DNA from: Carboxylicivirga fragile
Lineage (GTDB): Bacteria; Bacteroidota; Bacteroidia; Bacteroidales; Marinilabiliaceae
Direction: 5' to 3'
Length of the DNA stretch: 64,000 nt
Assembly: GCA_025499625.1 (NCBI GenBank)
Contig: JAFMVD010000019.1
Coordinates: 33,499 to 97,498, forward strand
Numbering within the stretch: the first letter of the stretch is position 1; each line of letters begins with the position of its first letter. The notes beneath the pieces are model-generated. The model was not told the DNA's origin and searched no databases. It saw only the letters and a program-made list of their open reading frames with translations. Below, piece by piece: positions 26,971 through 38,235 of this stretch. The position numbers were made by a program, and so were the translations under genes.

Positions 26971-27012
26971 CTTTAGTTAAAATTCTAAAATGAAATATTC
27001 CTTCAAAAAGTG

Positions 27013-27020
27013 TATTTTTG
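27013..27020 (+). promoter_or_regulatory. -7 box (TATTTTTG) for ligA
   Basis: An exact TAnnTTTG match 22 bp before the ligA ATG. No clear -33 TTG. Confidence 0.45.
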
Positions 27021-27036
27021 TATTACTCATGTTTGA

Positions 27037-29052
<2,016 letters not shown>

Positions 29053-29095
29053 GAGATTGAATACAATAATCTCAAGTAACACCTTATACATAGGA

Positions 29096-29644
29096 ATGAG
29101 CAATATAATAGATACCATTAGAGAAAAAATAGCCAACTTTCAGCTTCAGCGCCAGCTAAAAAAACAACCTCATAAAGCTGAGATATACAACTTGCAAACA
29201 GCACAGAATGCAGGAATATTATTCGATGCTGAAAATCCTGACAATCTGAAAATTGTAAAAACCTTGGTTAATGAGCTCAAAGAATTTAACATCAAGAGTA
29301 GTGCGCTAGGTTATATACACAAAGCTAAACGCGACGACAATTACATAGGTGATCAGCAATACAGTTACGCTTGTAAAAAGGATTTTAGCTTTTTTTATCA
29401 ACCAAAAAAGGAAGTGATTAGTGATTTCATTAATGAGCCCTACCATCTATTGATTGTGCTAGTTGACAAGCATTTATTCCCCATTGATTATATCGGAAGT
29501 TTATCAAAGGCACGGTTCAAAGCAGGTAAAACCGGTGTTAACAACGAAATGTTCGATTTCATGATTGAGCTGAAAAATGGCGTTGGTCTTGAAGAATTAA
29601 AAACACACACCTTACATTATCTGTCCATTATCAACAACAAATAA
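29096..29644 (+). CDS. DUF6913 family protein
   Basis: 182 residues, no signal peptide, mixed alpha/beta. The opening (REKIANFQLQRQLKK) and AQNAGILFDAENPD fit the Bacteroidota-restricted DUF6913 family, often found next to dapA. Function unknown. The ATG at 29096 is chosen because an in-frame TTG at 29039 would overlap ligA. Six bp separate it from dapA, so the two are cotranscribed. Confidence 0.85.
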   Translation: MSNIIDTIREKIANFQLQRQLKKQPHKAEIYNLQTAQNAGILFDAENPDNLKIVKTLVNELKEFNIKSSALGYIHKAKRDDNYIGDQQYSYACKKDFSFFYQPKKEVISDFINEPYHLLIVLVDKHLFPIDYIGSLSKARFKAGKTGVNNEMFDFMIELKNGVGLEELKTHTLHYLSIINNK

Positions 29645-29650
29645 AACTCA

Positions 29651-30535
29651 ATGATAACTCCCGATCAATTACGTGGTACAGGCGTTGCCTTAATAACTCC
29701 CTTTAACTCCCAAAAGGAGATCGATTTTGAGGCGCTGGAAAACATGGTTAATTATGTGATCCGAAACCAAGTCGATTTTTTAGTCGCGCTGGGTACAACC
29801 TCCGAGGCCGCCACACTATCCGACAAGGAAAAACAAGAGGTGGTAAAGCACATCATCAAAACCAATGATGGACGTCTACCAATAATTTTAGGAATGGGTG
29901 GTAACAATACGACTCAGCTTGTAGATACTATCAACCTTACAAATTTTGAAGGTATTGATGGCATATTATCGGTAGCACCATATTATAATAAACCTACCCA
30001 AGAAGGATTATACCAGCATTTTAAAGCAGTGGCCGAAGCTTCGCCGGTGCCTATTATATTATACAACGTGCCAAGCCGCACAGCATCAAATATTGAAGCA
30101 AATACAACATTACGCTTAGCAAACGAATTTGATAACATAATTGCGGTAAAAGAAGCATCGGGTAATTTTGAGCAGATTATGGATATCATCAAGAATCGTC
30201 CTGATGGATTTATGGTTCTATCAGGCGATGATGCCACCACCCTCCCATTAGTTTCCTTAGGAGCAGATGGCGTAATCTCCGTTATCGCCAATGGATTTCC
30301 CTTTGAGTTTAGTCAGATGGTTCGTGAAGCTCACAACAATGCCTATGAGGAAGCCCGCAAACTTCACTATAAGATGACTGATATTATTAAAGATTTATTT
30401 GCTGAAGGAAACCCGGCCGGAATTAAAGCAATATTGCATGCTCGTGGTTTGATTCAAAACAATTTACGTTTACCATTAGTTACTGTAAGTGAAGACTTAT
30501 ATAAAAAACTCGGAAAACAATTAAATGATTTTTAA
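29651..30535 (+). CDS. dapA: 4-hydroxy-tetrahydrodipicolinate synthase
   Basis: 294 residues, the usual length. It has the TIM-barrel motifs GTTSEAATLS (substrate Thr pair), LYNVPSRT (catalytic Tyr) and IIAVKEASGN (Schiff-base Lys). It condenses pyruvate with aspartate semialdehyde in lysine and diaminopimelate synthesis. Probably cotranscribed with the DUF6913 gene. Confidence 0.96.
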   Translation: MITPDQLRGTGVALITPFNSQKEIDFEALENMVNYVIRNQVDFLVALGTTSEAATLSDKEKQEVVKHIIKTNDGRLPIILGMGGNNTTQLVDTINLTNFEGIDGILSVAPYYNKPTQEGLYQHFKAVAEASPVPIILYNVPSRTASNIEANTTLRLANEFDNIIAVKEASGNFEQIMDIIKNRPDGFMVLSGDDATTLPLVSLGADGVISVIANGFPFEFSQMVREAHNNAYEEARKLHYKMTDIIKDLFAEGNPAGIKAILHARGLIQNNLRLPLVTVSEDLYKKLGKQLNDF

Positions 30536-30586
30536 AAAAACTGGTCTGTTTTTTGTTGGATTGAAAACCTAATAAATATTTAAACT

Positions 30587-31180
30587 ATGAAAACGAATTT
30601 AATTTTAACACTAGCCTTAGTGCTTTCTTTAGGTCTTTTTAGTGCTTGCTCATCACATAAGGTTGAACGCGTTGATACCAAAGAGGCGATTGACTTAAGC
30701 GGACGCTGGAATGATACCGATTCGCGATTGGTTGCCGAAGAAATGGTGAATCAAGTACTTGGTGGAGCTTGGATTGATAATCACAATGCGGAAGCGGATG
30801 GTAAAAAGCCTGTCGTAATAGTTGGCTTAGTATATAATAAATCGCACGAACACATTAGTGCCGAAACCTTTATTAAAGATGTGGAACGTGCTTTTATCAA
30901 TAGCGGTCGTGTACGTTTAGTTCAAGCCGGTGATAAACGTGAAGAATTACGTCGGGAAAGAGCTGCTCAGCAAGAATTCTCAACCATGGAAACCGCTAAG
31001 GAATGGGGTAAGGAACTAGGAGCTGACTTTATGATGAACGGCGACATCAATTCAATTGTTGACACTTACAAAAAGGAACGTGTTAACTTCTACAAGGTTA
31101 ATTTAGAATTAGCCAACCTTGAAACCAACGAAATTGTTTGGATTGGTGATAAAGAAATCAAAAAATACGTAACAAAATAA
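30587..31180 (+). CDS. lpoB: LpoB-like penicillin-binding protein activator lipoprotein
   Basis: 197 residues with a lipoprotein signal (LGLFSAC), then the LpoB/COG3417 fold: DLSGRWNDTDSRLVAEEMVNQVL near the start, VGLVYNKSHEHISAETF, and a C-terminal sheet. In E. coli LpoB activates PBP1B from the outer membrane. Bacteroidota versions are named by similarity and may differ. It pairs with the COG3014 gene 59 bp downstream, a recurrent combination. Confidence 0.82.
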   Translation: MKTNLILTLALVLSLGLFSACSSHKVERVDTKEAIDLSGRWNDTDSRLVAEEMVNQVLGGAWIDNHNAEADGKKPVVIVGLVYNKSHEHISAETFIKDVERAFINSGRVRLVQAGDKREELRRERAAQQEFSTMETAKEWGKELGADFMMNGDINSIVDTYKKERVNFYKVNLELANLETNEIVWIGDKEIKKYVTK

Positions 31181-31189
31181 TAGCCTTTT

Positions 31190-31220
31190 AATGACTTCTG
31201 AGCATTACTCAGAAGTCATT
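31190..31220 (+). promoter_or_regulatory. 13-bp-stem hairpin between lpoB and the COG3014 gene
   Basis: AATGACTTCTGAG (31190-31202), a 5-base loop, and CTCAGAAGTCATT (31208-31220). The stem is perfect but no T-run follows (CTACTTG), so it is probably a processing or stability element, or a partial terminator, inside the operon. Confidence 0.65.
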
Positions 31221-31239
31221 CTACTTGTAAGCCCTACCT

Positions 31240-32631
31240 ATGAAATACCGAATACTCCTCTTACTCACCCTTAGCTTTCTTGCTAATTCATGTGCCACCT
31301 ACTACGAGCAAAGCATTGAATTACAAAGAATGATTGCAGCAGGGCAATTTGAATCAGCCGATAAATTATTAGCTTCAGATAAAAAAGGTGAAGAAGGTAA
31401 AAACAGATTGTTGTACTTTCTTAACAGAGGCGTTGTTTCATTTATGAATGGTGAAAATGAGCTCAGTAACAACTATTTCAACAAAGCAGATTACTACATT
31501 GAAGATTACACCAAAAACATTGGTAACGAAGCATTAGCTCTCATCACCAACCCCATGATTAAACCCTATAAGCCAGAGGATTTTGAGGCTGTAATGGTAC
31601 ATTATTATAAGGCCATTAATTACATCTACCTCAAAAATTATGAAGGTGCGCTTATTGAATGTAGAAGGGTTAATATTTTGCTTCAAAAATTCAATGAGAA
31701 ATATAAGAAGAATAAAAATAAATATAATCGCGATGCCTTTGCCCATACGATGATGGGCTTAGTATACGAAGCTTCTGGCAATACAAATGATGCCTTTATT
31801 GCCTATCGTAATGCCTTGGAAATATACGAAGAAGATTACACCTCGTTATTTGGAGTGAGTGCTCCTGAACAATTAAAAAAAGATATTTTGCGTACCGCTT
31901 ATGAGCTTGGGTTTGGTACAGAACTTAAGTTCTACGAAGAAAAGTTCGGTATGCAACACGAAATTACTAATCCCGATGAAGGTTCCTTGGTTTTTTTCTG
32001 GCTAAACGGATTTGGCCCTGTAAAAGATGAATGGAGTATTAATTTCATGAATACGGGTTATAACAATGGTTGGATCACATTAGTTAATGAGGAGCATGGC
32101 CTTAGTTTTCCAATTTACATAGGAGATTACTCTCGCGACGAACAATCATCTTTTAAAAACCTAAGCTTCCTGCGTGTGGCATTTCCAAAATATGTGGAAC
32201 GAAAACCTTTTTTTAATTCGGCAAACATTTCGGCCGATGGTGAAAACTATCCATTAGAATTATCTCAAAACATTAATGCTCTTGGATTTCAATGTCTTCA
32301 GGACAGAATGTTTCGTGAGATAGCAACGGGCATTGCCAGACTTGCAGCAAAGAAAGCTCTCGAAGCAACTGCTCGAAATGAAAATGAAAACCTTGGAGCT
32401 GTACTAAGCATCATCAATGCTGCCACCGAAAAAGCGGATACCCGTAACTGGCAATCGCTTCCATATAGCATCTCGTATTGTAGAGTTCCACTCAGTGAAG
32501 GAACGCATCAGGTGCAACTAAACGTTAGTGGCCGTATGCAAAAAACTGAAAATTTCACCTTTAACATTAAAAAGGGTCAAACCTCCTTCTTTGCATTTCA
32601 CAACCTTGAAAGTGAGCAGATTCGTCAGTAA
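31240..32631 (+). CDS. COG3014 family lipoprotein
   Basis: 463 residues with a lipoprotein signal (FLANSC). TPR-like helices follow (about 25-210), then a beta-rich C-terminal half. The motif run YLKNYEGALIECRRVN is typical of COG3014 proteins that accompany LpoB-like genes. Its role is unknown; envelope assembly or control of peptidoglycan synthesis is suggested only by the neighbour. Tail to 32631, then a 315-bp gene-free stretch. Confidence 0.85.
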   Translation: MKYRILLLLTLSFLANSCATYYEQSIELQRMIAAGQFESADKLLASDKKGEEGKNRLLYFLNRGVVSFMNGENELSNNYFNKADYYIEDYTKNIGNEALALITNPMIKPYKPEDFEAVMVHYYKAINYIYLKNYEGALIECRRVNILLQKFNEKYKKNKNKYNRDAFAHTMMGLVYEASGNTNDAFIAYRNALEIYEEDYTSLFGVSAPEQLKKDILRTAYELGFGTELKFYEEKFGMQHEITNPDEGSLVFFWLNGFGPVKDEWSINFMNTGYNNGWITLVNEEHGLSFPIYIGDYSRDEQSSFKNLSFLRVAFPKYVERKPFFNSANISADGENYPLELSQNINALGFQCLQDRMFREIATGIARLAAKKALEATARNENENLGAVLSIINAATEKADTRNWQSLPYSISYCRVPLSEGTHQVQLNVSGRMQKTENFTFNIKKGQTSFFAFHNLESEQIRQ

Positions 32632-32946
32632 ATTATTTGGAAGATAACTGGAGTAAAAGAATTCATGGACGAGTCATATCCGCGAAAAAGATATTGTTCA
32701 GATGGAACGAGTGACCCATCCATGAAATCCGGTAACATTCATTAGGTATTATTAATCAACAAAATAACGAATAGTAATACAAACGCATATGAAGCTAATG
32801 TTAATTCAATCTTAATTAAAAGAGCAAAAAAATGTCACAAGCAAATAAATAAATCCATAATCTAATGTTGTGGACACTAACTATCATTGGTATTTAACTG
32901 ATTCCGCATTCTACGGAATCAGTGCGCTTCACTCACCTTCAATAGC
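32632..32946. other. Gene-free spacer with hairpins
   Basis: An imperfect long hairpin pairs 32662-32676 with 32712-32726 (12 of 15 positions). A perfect 9-bp stem lies at 32898-32922. Between them is A-rich sequence without a coding frame. Confidence 0.5.
32898..32922 (-). terminator. Hairpin after the RlmL-like gene
   Basis: CTGATTCCG (32898-32906) and CGGAATCAG (32914-32922) with a 7-base loop, 25 bp past the stop of the minus-strand gene. Only TTAAA follows on that strand, so termination is uncertain. Confidence 0.45.
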
Positions 32947-34104
32947 TTAATTCTTTTTGGCTTGATACCCTTTTTTGCCCTTAAAAAGTTCATATTTATG
33001 TAGTTTGCAATCCAGTGGTCCGTTAAACAGGCGAATCTTCCTAGACGGGCGTAAACCGATAAATTTCAAGGCCTCAATATTACTGCTGATAATCCATGCT
33101 TCACATCCTTCGTAGTGATGTTTTAGCTGAGTGCCTATCTCCTTATAAAATGGAATAATCTCATCTACCTCTTTTAAGCGCTCGCCATATGGTGGGTTCA
33201 AAAACACAAAGCCATTGTTAAAATGCAAATCGCTTTTCAGAAAATCCATTTGTTTGAATTCGATCAGATGATCGACCCCGGCGTTAGCAGCATTACTTTT
33301 TGAAATTTCAACAGCACGCGTATCTAAATCGCTGCCTAAGAATTTTCCTGTTGGGCTTACCTCCTTTTCCTTGGCTTCTCTTTTTAGCGATGACCATAAA
33401 TTGGCATCAAAATCTTTCCATCGTTCAAAACCAAAACTACGCGATTGACCGGGAGCAATGTTTGCCGCCATTAATGCTGCCTCTATTGAAAAGGTTCCTG
33501 AACCACACATAGGATCATAAAAATCACGTTTCTTGTCCCAACCCGATAAGGCGATGATGCCAGCAGCCAAAACTTCGCTCATTGGTGCCAATGATTGGGC
33601 TTGACGATACCCTCTTTTACCTAATGAAGTACTTGAACTATCTAAGGAAAGGGAACAATTTAGATCGGTAATATGAACGTTTAATCGCAAATCAGGGTTA
33701 TCTAAATCAACTGATGGCCGCTCTTCATACTTATCCCGGAATTTATCAACTATGGCATCCTTGCATCTTAAAGCAACAAATTGAGAGTGCGTAAATTGCT
33801 CTCCACTTACCGTGGCCTCAATGGCTAAAGTGCCTGAAACCGAAAGGTGCTGATCCCAATCAATTTTTTTGATCTTCCTATACAAGTCATTATCGGTATG
33901 AACCATGAACTTTGCAAAGGGTTTTAATACCTTCAATGCTGTGCGAAGATGCAGGTTACATTTATAAAGCAAGGCTTTATCTCCTTCGAATTTTACTGCT
34001 CTATTAAGTAATTCAATATCCGTAGCACCTAAGTCCTTTAATTCACCAGCTAAAATTTCTTCTAGTCCAAAAAGAGTAGTGGCAATTATTTCAAATTTCT
34101 CCAA
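32947..34104 (-). CDS. THUMP-domain rRNA methyltransferase (RlmL-like)
   Basis: 385 residues. The start FEIIATTLFGLEEILAGEL belongs to a THUMP RNA-binding domain (about 1-160). A Rossmann methyltransferase core follows with DPMCGSGTFSIEAA and NPPYGERL. This is the short RlmL/YpsC type that methylates guanine N2 in 23S rRNA; the E. coli protein carries an extra RlmK domain that is absent here. The start is TTG at 34104: no ATG or GTG lies between the upstream in-frame stop and the conserved first residues. Confidence 0.92.
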   Translation of the reverse strand: MEKFEIIATTLFGLEEILAGELKDLGATDIELLNRAVKFEGDKALLYKCNLHLRTALKVLKPFAKFMVHTDNDLYRKIKKIDWDQHLSVSGTLAIEATVSGEQFTHSQFVALRCKDAIVDKFRDKYEERPSVDLDNPDLRLNVHITDLNCSLSLDSSSTSLGKRGYRQAQSLAPMSEVLAAGIIALSGWDKKRDFYDPMCGSGTFSIEAALMAANIAPGQSRSFGFERWKDFDANLWSSLKREAKEKEVSPTGKFLGSDLDTRAVEISKSNAANAGVDHLIEFKQMDFLKSDLHFNNGFVFLNPPYGERLKEVDEIIPFYKEIGTQLKHHYEGCEAWIISSNIEALKFIGLRPSRKIRLFNGPLDCKLHKYELFKGKKGYQAKKN

Positions 34105-34366
34105 GATATATGGTTTTATTATTTACACAATCAGTCCCACAAATTTGGCCACATTTTATTTAAGAATGATTACGTATTAGAAAAAAGTTACTTGATAGCT
34201 TTCACTCCCCCTTTCATGAAACCGTAATCTTACTCAACCATATTTCAGAGTTAATACTGTGATAACTTTTAACAAGTAATATTGACTACATTTATTGTTT
34301 AATGAAATACAGAGATATGAGCTTTTCTGCCGAAGGCATGAGCCTTATCTATTAAAACATAATGAC

Positions 34367-35212
34367 ATGAATATCTTACACATATCAGATTTACATTTTG
34401 GTCCAAGACACTGGGATGGCAACGATCAACTATTGCTTGAAAAAATCAATTCATTTGATGCAGACTTAGTAATTAATACTGGTGACAATACCACAGATGG
34501 CTTAGAAAGTGAATTTGCTCAAGCAGGAAATTTTCTAAAGGGGATTACGTGTAAAAACATCGTCTCTATCCCAGGCAATCATGATAAACGGAACATGCGC
34601 GCTCATGAATTATTCCAAGAATACATTGATAATTCCGAGATTATTACCATTTCGAAAACAATTAAAACAAGCAAAGAAAATCTATTTCTAAATCTAGAAA
34701 TAACCAAAGTGAATGATCATTTTACCGATATTAATTTTGTTAAGACCATTGAAATAGAAAATAAAAAAGTATTAGTTATATGCATTGATTCAAATGAACT
34801 CTACAGCGATGATGGATATGTTGAGAAAAAAGTACTAAAAGCGGTCTCTAAGGTGATTAAGAAAATGGAATATGACCTACCATTACTACTTACTCATTAT
34901 TCGGTACTTGGAACTGATGAATGTCCCTTAAAGAATTCTGCAAGATTGATCGACTTTGTTCAAAAACATAAAATCAAACATGTGTTTTGTGGACATACAC
35001 ACGAACTGGAATTAATGCGTACCAACGACCTCTATAATGGCCATAAATTCGATCAGTACATGTGTGGCACCTTATCTTCGCGAAATCATCCCAACGACGA
35101 TAATATGTTCTTGTATTACGAAAATCTAGGAACCAAAGATATGCACCTTCATGTGATTCGAATATTTCCAGAGGGAGATAAATTGATTTTCAAAGAAGAA
35201 AAAGTATTTTAA
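34367..35212 (+). CDS. Calcineurin-like metallophosphoesterase
   Basis: 281 residues. All metal-binding motifs are present: ISDLHFG, NTGDNTTDG, GNHD, the later LTHYS, and GHTHE. It hydrolyses phosphate esters with two metal ions. Whether the substrate is a cyclic nucleotide, lipid or other cannot be read. The ATG at 34367 immediately precedes the first motif; a TTG at 34295 would add an unlikely leader. It converges with the NlpC gene 28 bp on. Confidence 0.9.
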   Translation: MNILHISDLHFGPRHWDGNDQLLLEKINSFDADLVINTGDNTTDGLESEFAQAGNFLKGITCKNIVSIPGNHDKRNMRAHELFQEYIDNSEIITISKTIKTSKENLFLNLEITKVNDHFTDINFVKTIEIENKKVLVICIDSNELYSDDGYVEKKVLKAVSKVIKKMEYDLPLLLTHYSVLGTDECPLKNSARLIDFVQKHKIKHVFCGHTHELELMRTNDLYNGHKFDQYMCGTLSSRNHPNDDNMFLYYENLGTKDMHLHVIRIFPEGDKLIFKEEKVF

Positions 35213-35240
35213 TATAACCAATTTAGCTGCCAGCCCTCCT

Positions 35241-35777
35241 CTACCTCGTTCCGAACAGAAACAAACTTTTCCAATAAGCATCGTTTATTGGGGTAACTAC
35301 ACAACCTTTCGACGAGGAGACATGAATGAATTCCTTATGATTCACCATTATACCAACATGATTTATCAAACGCGTTCCTTCACCCTTGAAGAATACTAAA
35401 TCACCTTGTCGAAGCCGACCTTTGGTAGGCACTATCTGACCGTATCGTGCCATTTGCTCTGCATGGTGAGGAAGCTTCAAACCAATCTCGCGAGCCGATA
35501 AATACACAAGACCAGAACAATCCAAACCTTGCCCTGATGTTCCTCCTGCTCTATACTTAACTCCTATATATTTTTTAGATGCCTCTATTAACGCATCCTT
35601 CTCAAATTCAATTGGCCATTCATTTTCTATTCCTCCTGAGGCAAATTGCTCAATGCGCGCCTTTAGCTTTGAGTCAAATGTTTTTGCCAACAACAAATCA
35701 TAACCCGAGTTTGAACATCCAACAATAAATAATAGGGATACTACAGAGGCGATTATAAGATGTCGAAATGCATGCAT
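35241..35777 (-). CDS. NlpC/P60 family lipoprotein, cell-wall hydrolase
   Basis: 178 residues. A lipoprotein signal (FIVGC, C21) and a linker are followed by an NlpC/P60 domain with catalytic C87 (LDCSGL), H140 (NHVGIM) and H152 (FIHVSS). It should cut peptide stems of peptidoglycan from the outer membrane. It lies 3 bp after the last permease of the exporter operon and so is probably cotranscribed with it, an unusual partner for a drug exporter. Confidence 0.92.
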   Translation of the reverse strand: MHAFRHLIIASVVSLLFIVGCSNSGYDLLLAKTFDSKLKARIEQFASGGIENEWPIEFEKDALIEASKKYIGVKYRAGGTSGQGLDCSGLVYLSAREIGLKLPHHAEQMARYGQIVPTKGRLRQGDLVFFKGEGTRLINHVGIMVNHKEFIHVSSSKGCVVTPINDAYWKSLFLFGTR

Positions 35778-35780
35778 TAA

Positions 35781-36890
35781 CTAATTTGTTTTACGATAAC
35801 TAAGCACTGCCAATGTTACGGAAATGCATGCATAAATACTAATGGAACGAAATTCACTAGCCAACTCAGCAAAAACAGCTCCCTTTATAAGAATCATACG
35901 AATGGCATTCATAAAATAATATACCGGATTAAAAACATTAAGCTTCTGAGCTAGTTCGGGCATATTTTCCACAGCCGTAAAAGCACCACTCAACAAGATG
36001 AAAATCAACATAAAAAAGAAACTCACCATCATTACCTGTTGTTGTGTTTGACTTAAGGTTGAAATAAGTAAACCAAGGCCTAAAACTGCAATCAGATAAA
36101 TACTTGCGAAACTATACAAGACCAATAAGCTACCACTAAAAGGCAAACCATAAATAAGTTTTCCGGCCAATAAACCAAGTGTTAATTCAAATAAACCAAT
36201 GATTAAAAATGGGATCAACTTTCCTAAAATAAATTGATACTTTTTGATAGGCGTCACATTTATCTGCTCAGCCGTTCCTATTTCCTTTTCGCGCACCAGG
36301 TTTAAAGCCGATAAAAATAAACCTATTAAAGTTACCAAGATTACCAATACACCCGGCAACATGTAGTATTTGTAATTCAAATCGGGATTAAACCAAAACG
36401 AAGAGTTGGTGGATATTCGTTTTACATTCTGTAATTTTTGCTGCTCAAGCATTACCTGCATATGTGTTTCCTGAATGATGTTTGTCAAATAACCAAAGGC
36501 CAATTGGGCTTTACTTGCATCAATGGCATCAGCAATTATCTGTACCTTAACAACACCTTCTTTTGTAAGCGTTTGCTCCATTTCTTGTGGCATATAAAGA
36601 AGGATATCTGTTTTATTATCCTGCAGATAATCAATCCCCATTTGTTTATTTATCAGCATATCCCCCACTTCGAAAAATGGAGATGCCTCCAACTTGCTCA
36701 CCAATAAACGTGAGGTTGACGACAGATTCATATCCACCACAGTTATGCGAATATTTTTCATATCCATGGTTGCTGCATTAACCAGCACAATTAACTGCAC
36801 CAATGGCAATACAAAGATTAAAGGCAACAATGTTTTATTGCGAAAAATCTGTAAAAACTCTTTTTGAAGTAAACTTATTAATATTCGCAT
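35781..36890 (-). CDS. ABC-2 type permease (YbhR/YbhS-like), second
   Basis: 369 residues. One N-terminal helix, a large periplasmic loop (about 45-170) and five more helices at the C-terminus (MLPGVLVILVTLIGLFLSAL and on) match the DrrB/ABC-2 fold. It forms the channel with the first permease 6 bp upstream, powered by the two ATPases. VREKEIGTAEQINVTP is the coupling region typical of this family. Confidence 0.93.
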   Translation of the reverse strand: MRILISLLQKEFLQIFRNKTLLPLIFVLPLVQLIVLVNAATMDMKNIRITVVDMNLSSTSRLLVSKLEASPFFEVGDMLINKQMGIDYLQDNKTDILLYMPQEMEQTLTKEGVVKVQIIADAIDASKAQLAFGYLTNIIQETHMQVMLEQQKLQNVKRISTNSSFWFNPDLNYKYYMLPGVLVILVTLIGLFLSALNLVREKEIGTAEQINVTPIKKYQFILGKLIPFLIIGLFELTLGLLAGKLIYGLPFSGSLLVLYSFASIYLIAVLGLGLLISTLSQTQQQVMMVSFFFMLIFILLSGAFTAVENMPELAQKLNVFNPVYYFMNAIRMILIKGAVFAELASEFRSISIYACISVTLAVLSYRKTN

Positions 36891-36896
36891 AATAGC

Positions 36897-37991
36897 TTAA
36901 TCTTGTAATCGCACATTAAATTTTTTCACACTCAAACCAACAAACACCACAATAAACGCCACTAATATCAAGGTCTCTTTCCATACATGAGCCAGACCTC
37001 CGCCTTTAAGCATAATGGTTTTAACAATAATAATGAACCACTTAGGTGGAATAATATTACTCAGCCATTGCAACACAAGCGGCATGTTATCGATGGGAAA
37101 AATAAAGCCGGACAATAGAATAACGGGCAGCATTAATGCAAATAAACTCATGAACATGGCCACCATCTGGTTTTTAGCCACTGTTGAAATTAGTATACCA
37201 AGAGACAGAGCCAATACAGTAAACAAGATGCATTCAAACAGCAACAGAGCCATACTTCCTTTCACGGGCACATTAAACACCCAATACGACAAGGCAAGTA
37301 TGGATAATATGTTGACGATGGCCATTAATATATAAGGTGTAACCTTGCCAAATATAATCTGAATTGGTTTCAAAGGTGAAATCAATAATACTTCCATGGA
37401 TCCCAATTCTTTCTCTCGTGTAATGGAGATACTTGTCATCATTGCAGAGACCAGCATTAATATCATGGCCATTATACCAGGTATCGACATGTAAAAACCA
37501 TCCAGGTTTTCGTTATAATACATTCGTACTTCTGCTTGAATTCCATTTGATTGCGCCATTTCACCATAAGATGCAAAAATGCCCGTGGCATATTGCGAAA
37601 GAATACGTGCAGTATTAGGGTCCGATGCATCGCACAACAATTGCACCTTTGCAACACCATTTTTCTCATAGTTTTGTGCAAACTGAGGTTCGTAAACCAC
37701 CACCATCTTATTTCGCCCTTTGGTAAAAGAAGACTCAATCTCAGCTTCACTGCTCAAATAATCGCTTACGGTATAATAATCAGACGCTAATAATTTCTGA
37801 GTTAATTCGCGCGTCACCTCATCTTTTGATTTATCCAATATGGCTATTGATGCATTTTTAATTTCGGTAGTTATGGCAAAACCAAAAATTAAAATCTGCG
37901 CAATGGGCATAATAAAAAGGATCATCATGGTGCGAACATCACGAAATATATGTAGAAACTCTTTTTTTACGAATGCGAGAAAACGATTCAT
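36897..37991 (-). CDS. ABC-2 type permease (YbhR/YbhS-like), first
   Basis: 364 residues, with the same layout as the following permease: an N-terminal KKEFLHIFRDVRTMM amphipathic start, one helix, a large periplasmic loop, then five helices with TREKELGSMEVLLISPLKP. It pairs with the second permease. A 244-bp gap separates it from the ATPase genes. Confidence 0.93.
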   Translation of the reverse strand: MNRFLAFVKKEFLHIFRDVRTMMILFIMPIAQILIFGFAITTEIKNASIAILDKSKDEVTRELTQKLLASDYYTVSDYLSSEAEIESSFTKGRNKMVVVYEPQFAQNYEKNGVAKVQLLCDASDPNTARILSQYATGIFASYGEMAQSNGIQAEVRMYYNENLDGFYMSIPGIMAMILMLVSAMMTSISITREKELGSMEVLLISPLKPIQIIFGKVTPYILMAIVNILSILALSYWVFNVPVKGSMALLLFECILFTVLALSLGILISTVAKNQMVAMFMSLFALMLPVILLSGFIFPIDNMPLVLQWLSNIIPPKWFIIIVKTIMLKGGGLAHVWKETLILVAFIVVFVGLSVKKFNVRLQD

Positions 37992-38060
37992 AGTTAATTA
38001 TTAATTGTTAGTGGTAAATGATTAATTATATGATTGTCCATATTTATGCATAAAAGATAA

Positions 38061-38116
38061 ACACAGAGACACAAAGACTCAGAGTTTTTTTAGAGTCTCA
38101 CCATAAAGCTCTGTGT
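38061..38116. repeat. Nested inverted repeat in the operon gap
   Basis: ACACAGAG (38061-38068) pairs with CTCTGTGT (38109-38116), and inside it AGACTC (38075-38080) pairs with GAGTCT (38093-38098). The CACAGAGACAC wording resembles dispersed intergenic repeats seen in this phylum. It lies between the ATPase and permease genes of one operon and could affect their relative expression. Confidence 0.5.
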
Positions 38117-38235
38117 ATCAGCGCCTCTGTTTTAAGTTTCTATTTTAAAATGTATTATTCTTGGTTTATGCATGATTACGGATGTTCAATATTAATTATT
38201 ACATTTCCTAATTTCCAAATTGACTCATCGATAAA

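Noticed and set aside
32662..32726. Small RNA gene between the COG3014 and RlmL-like genes
   Set aside because: Only an imperfect hairpin is visible, with no promoter or terminator around it.
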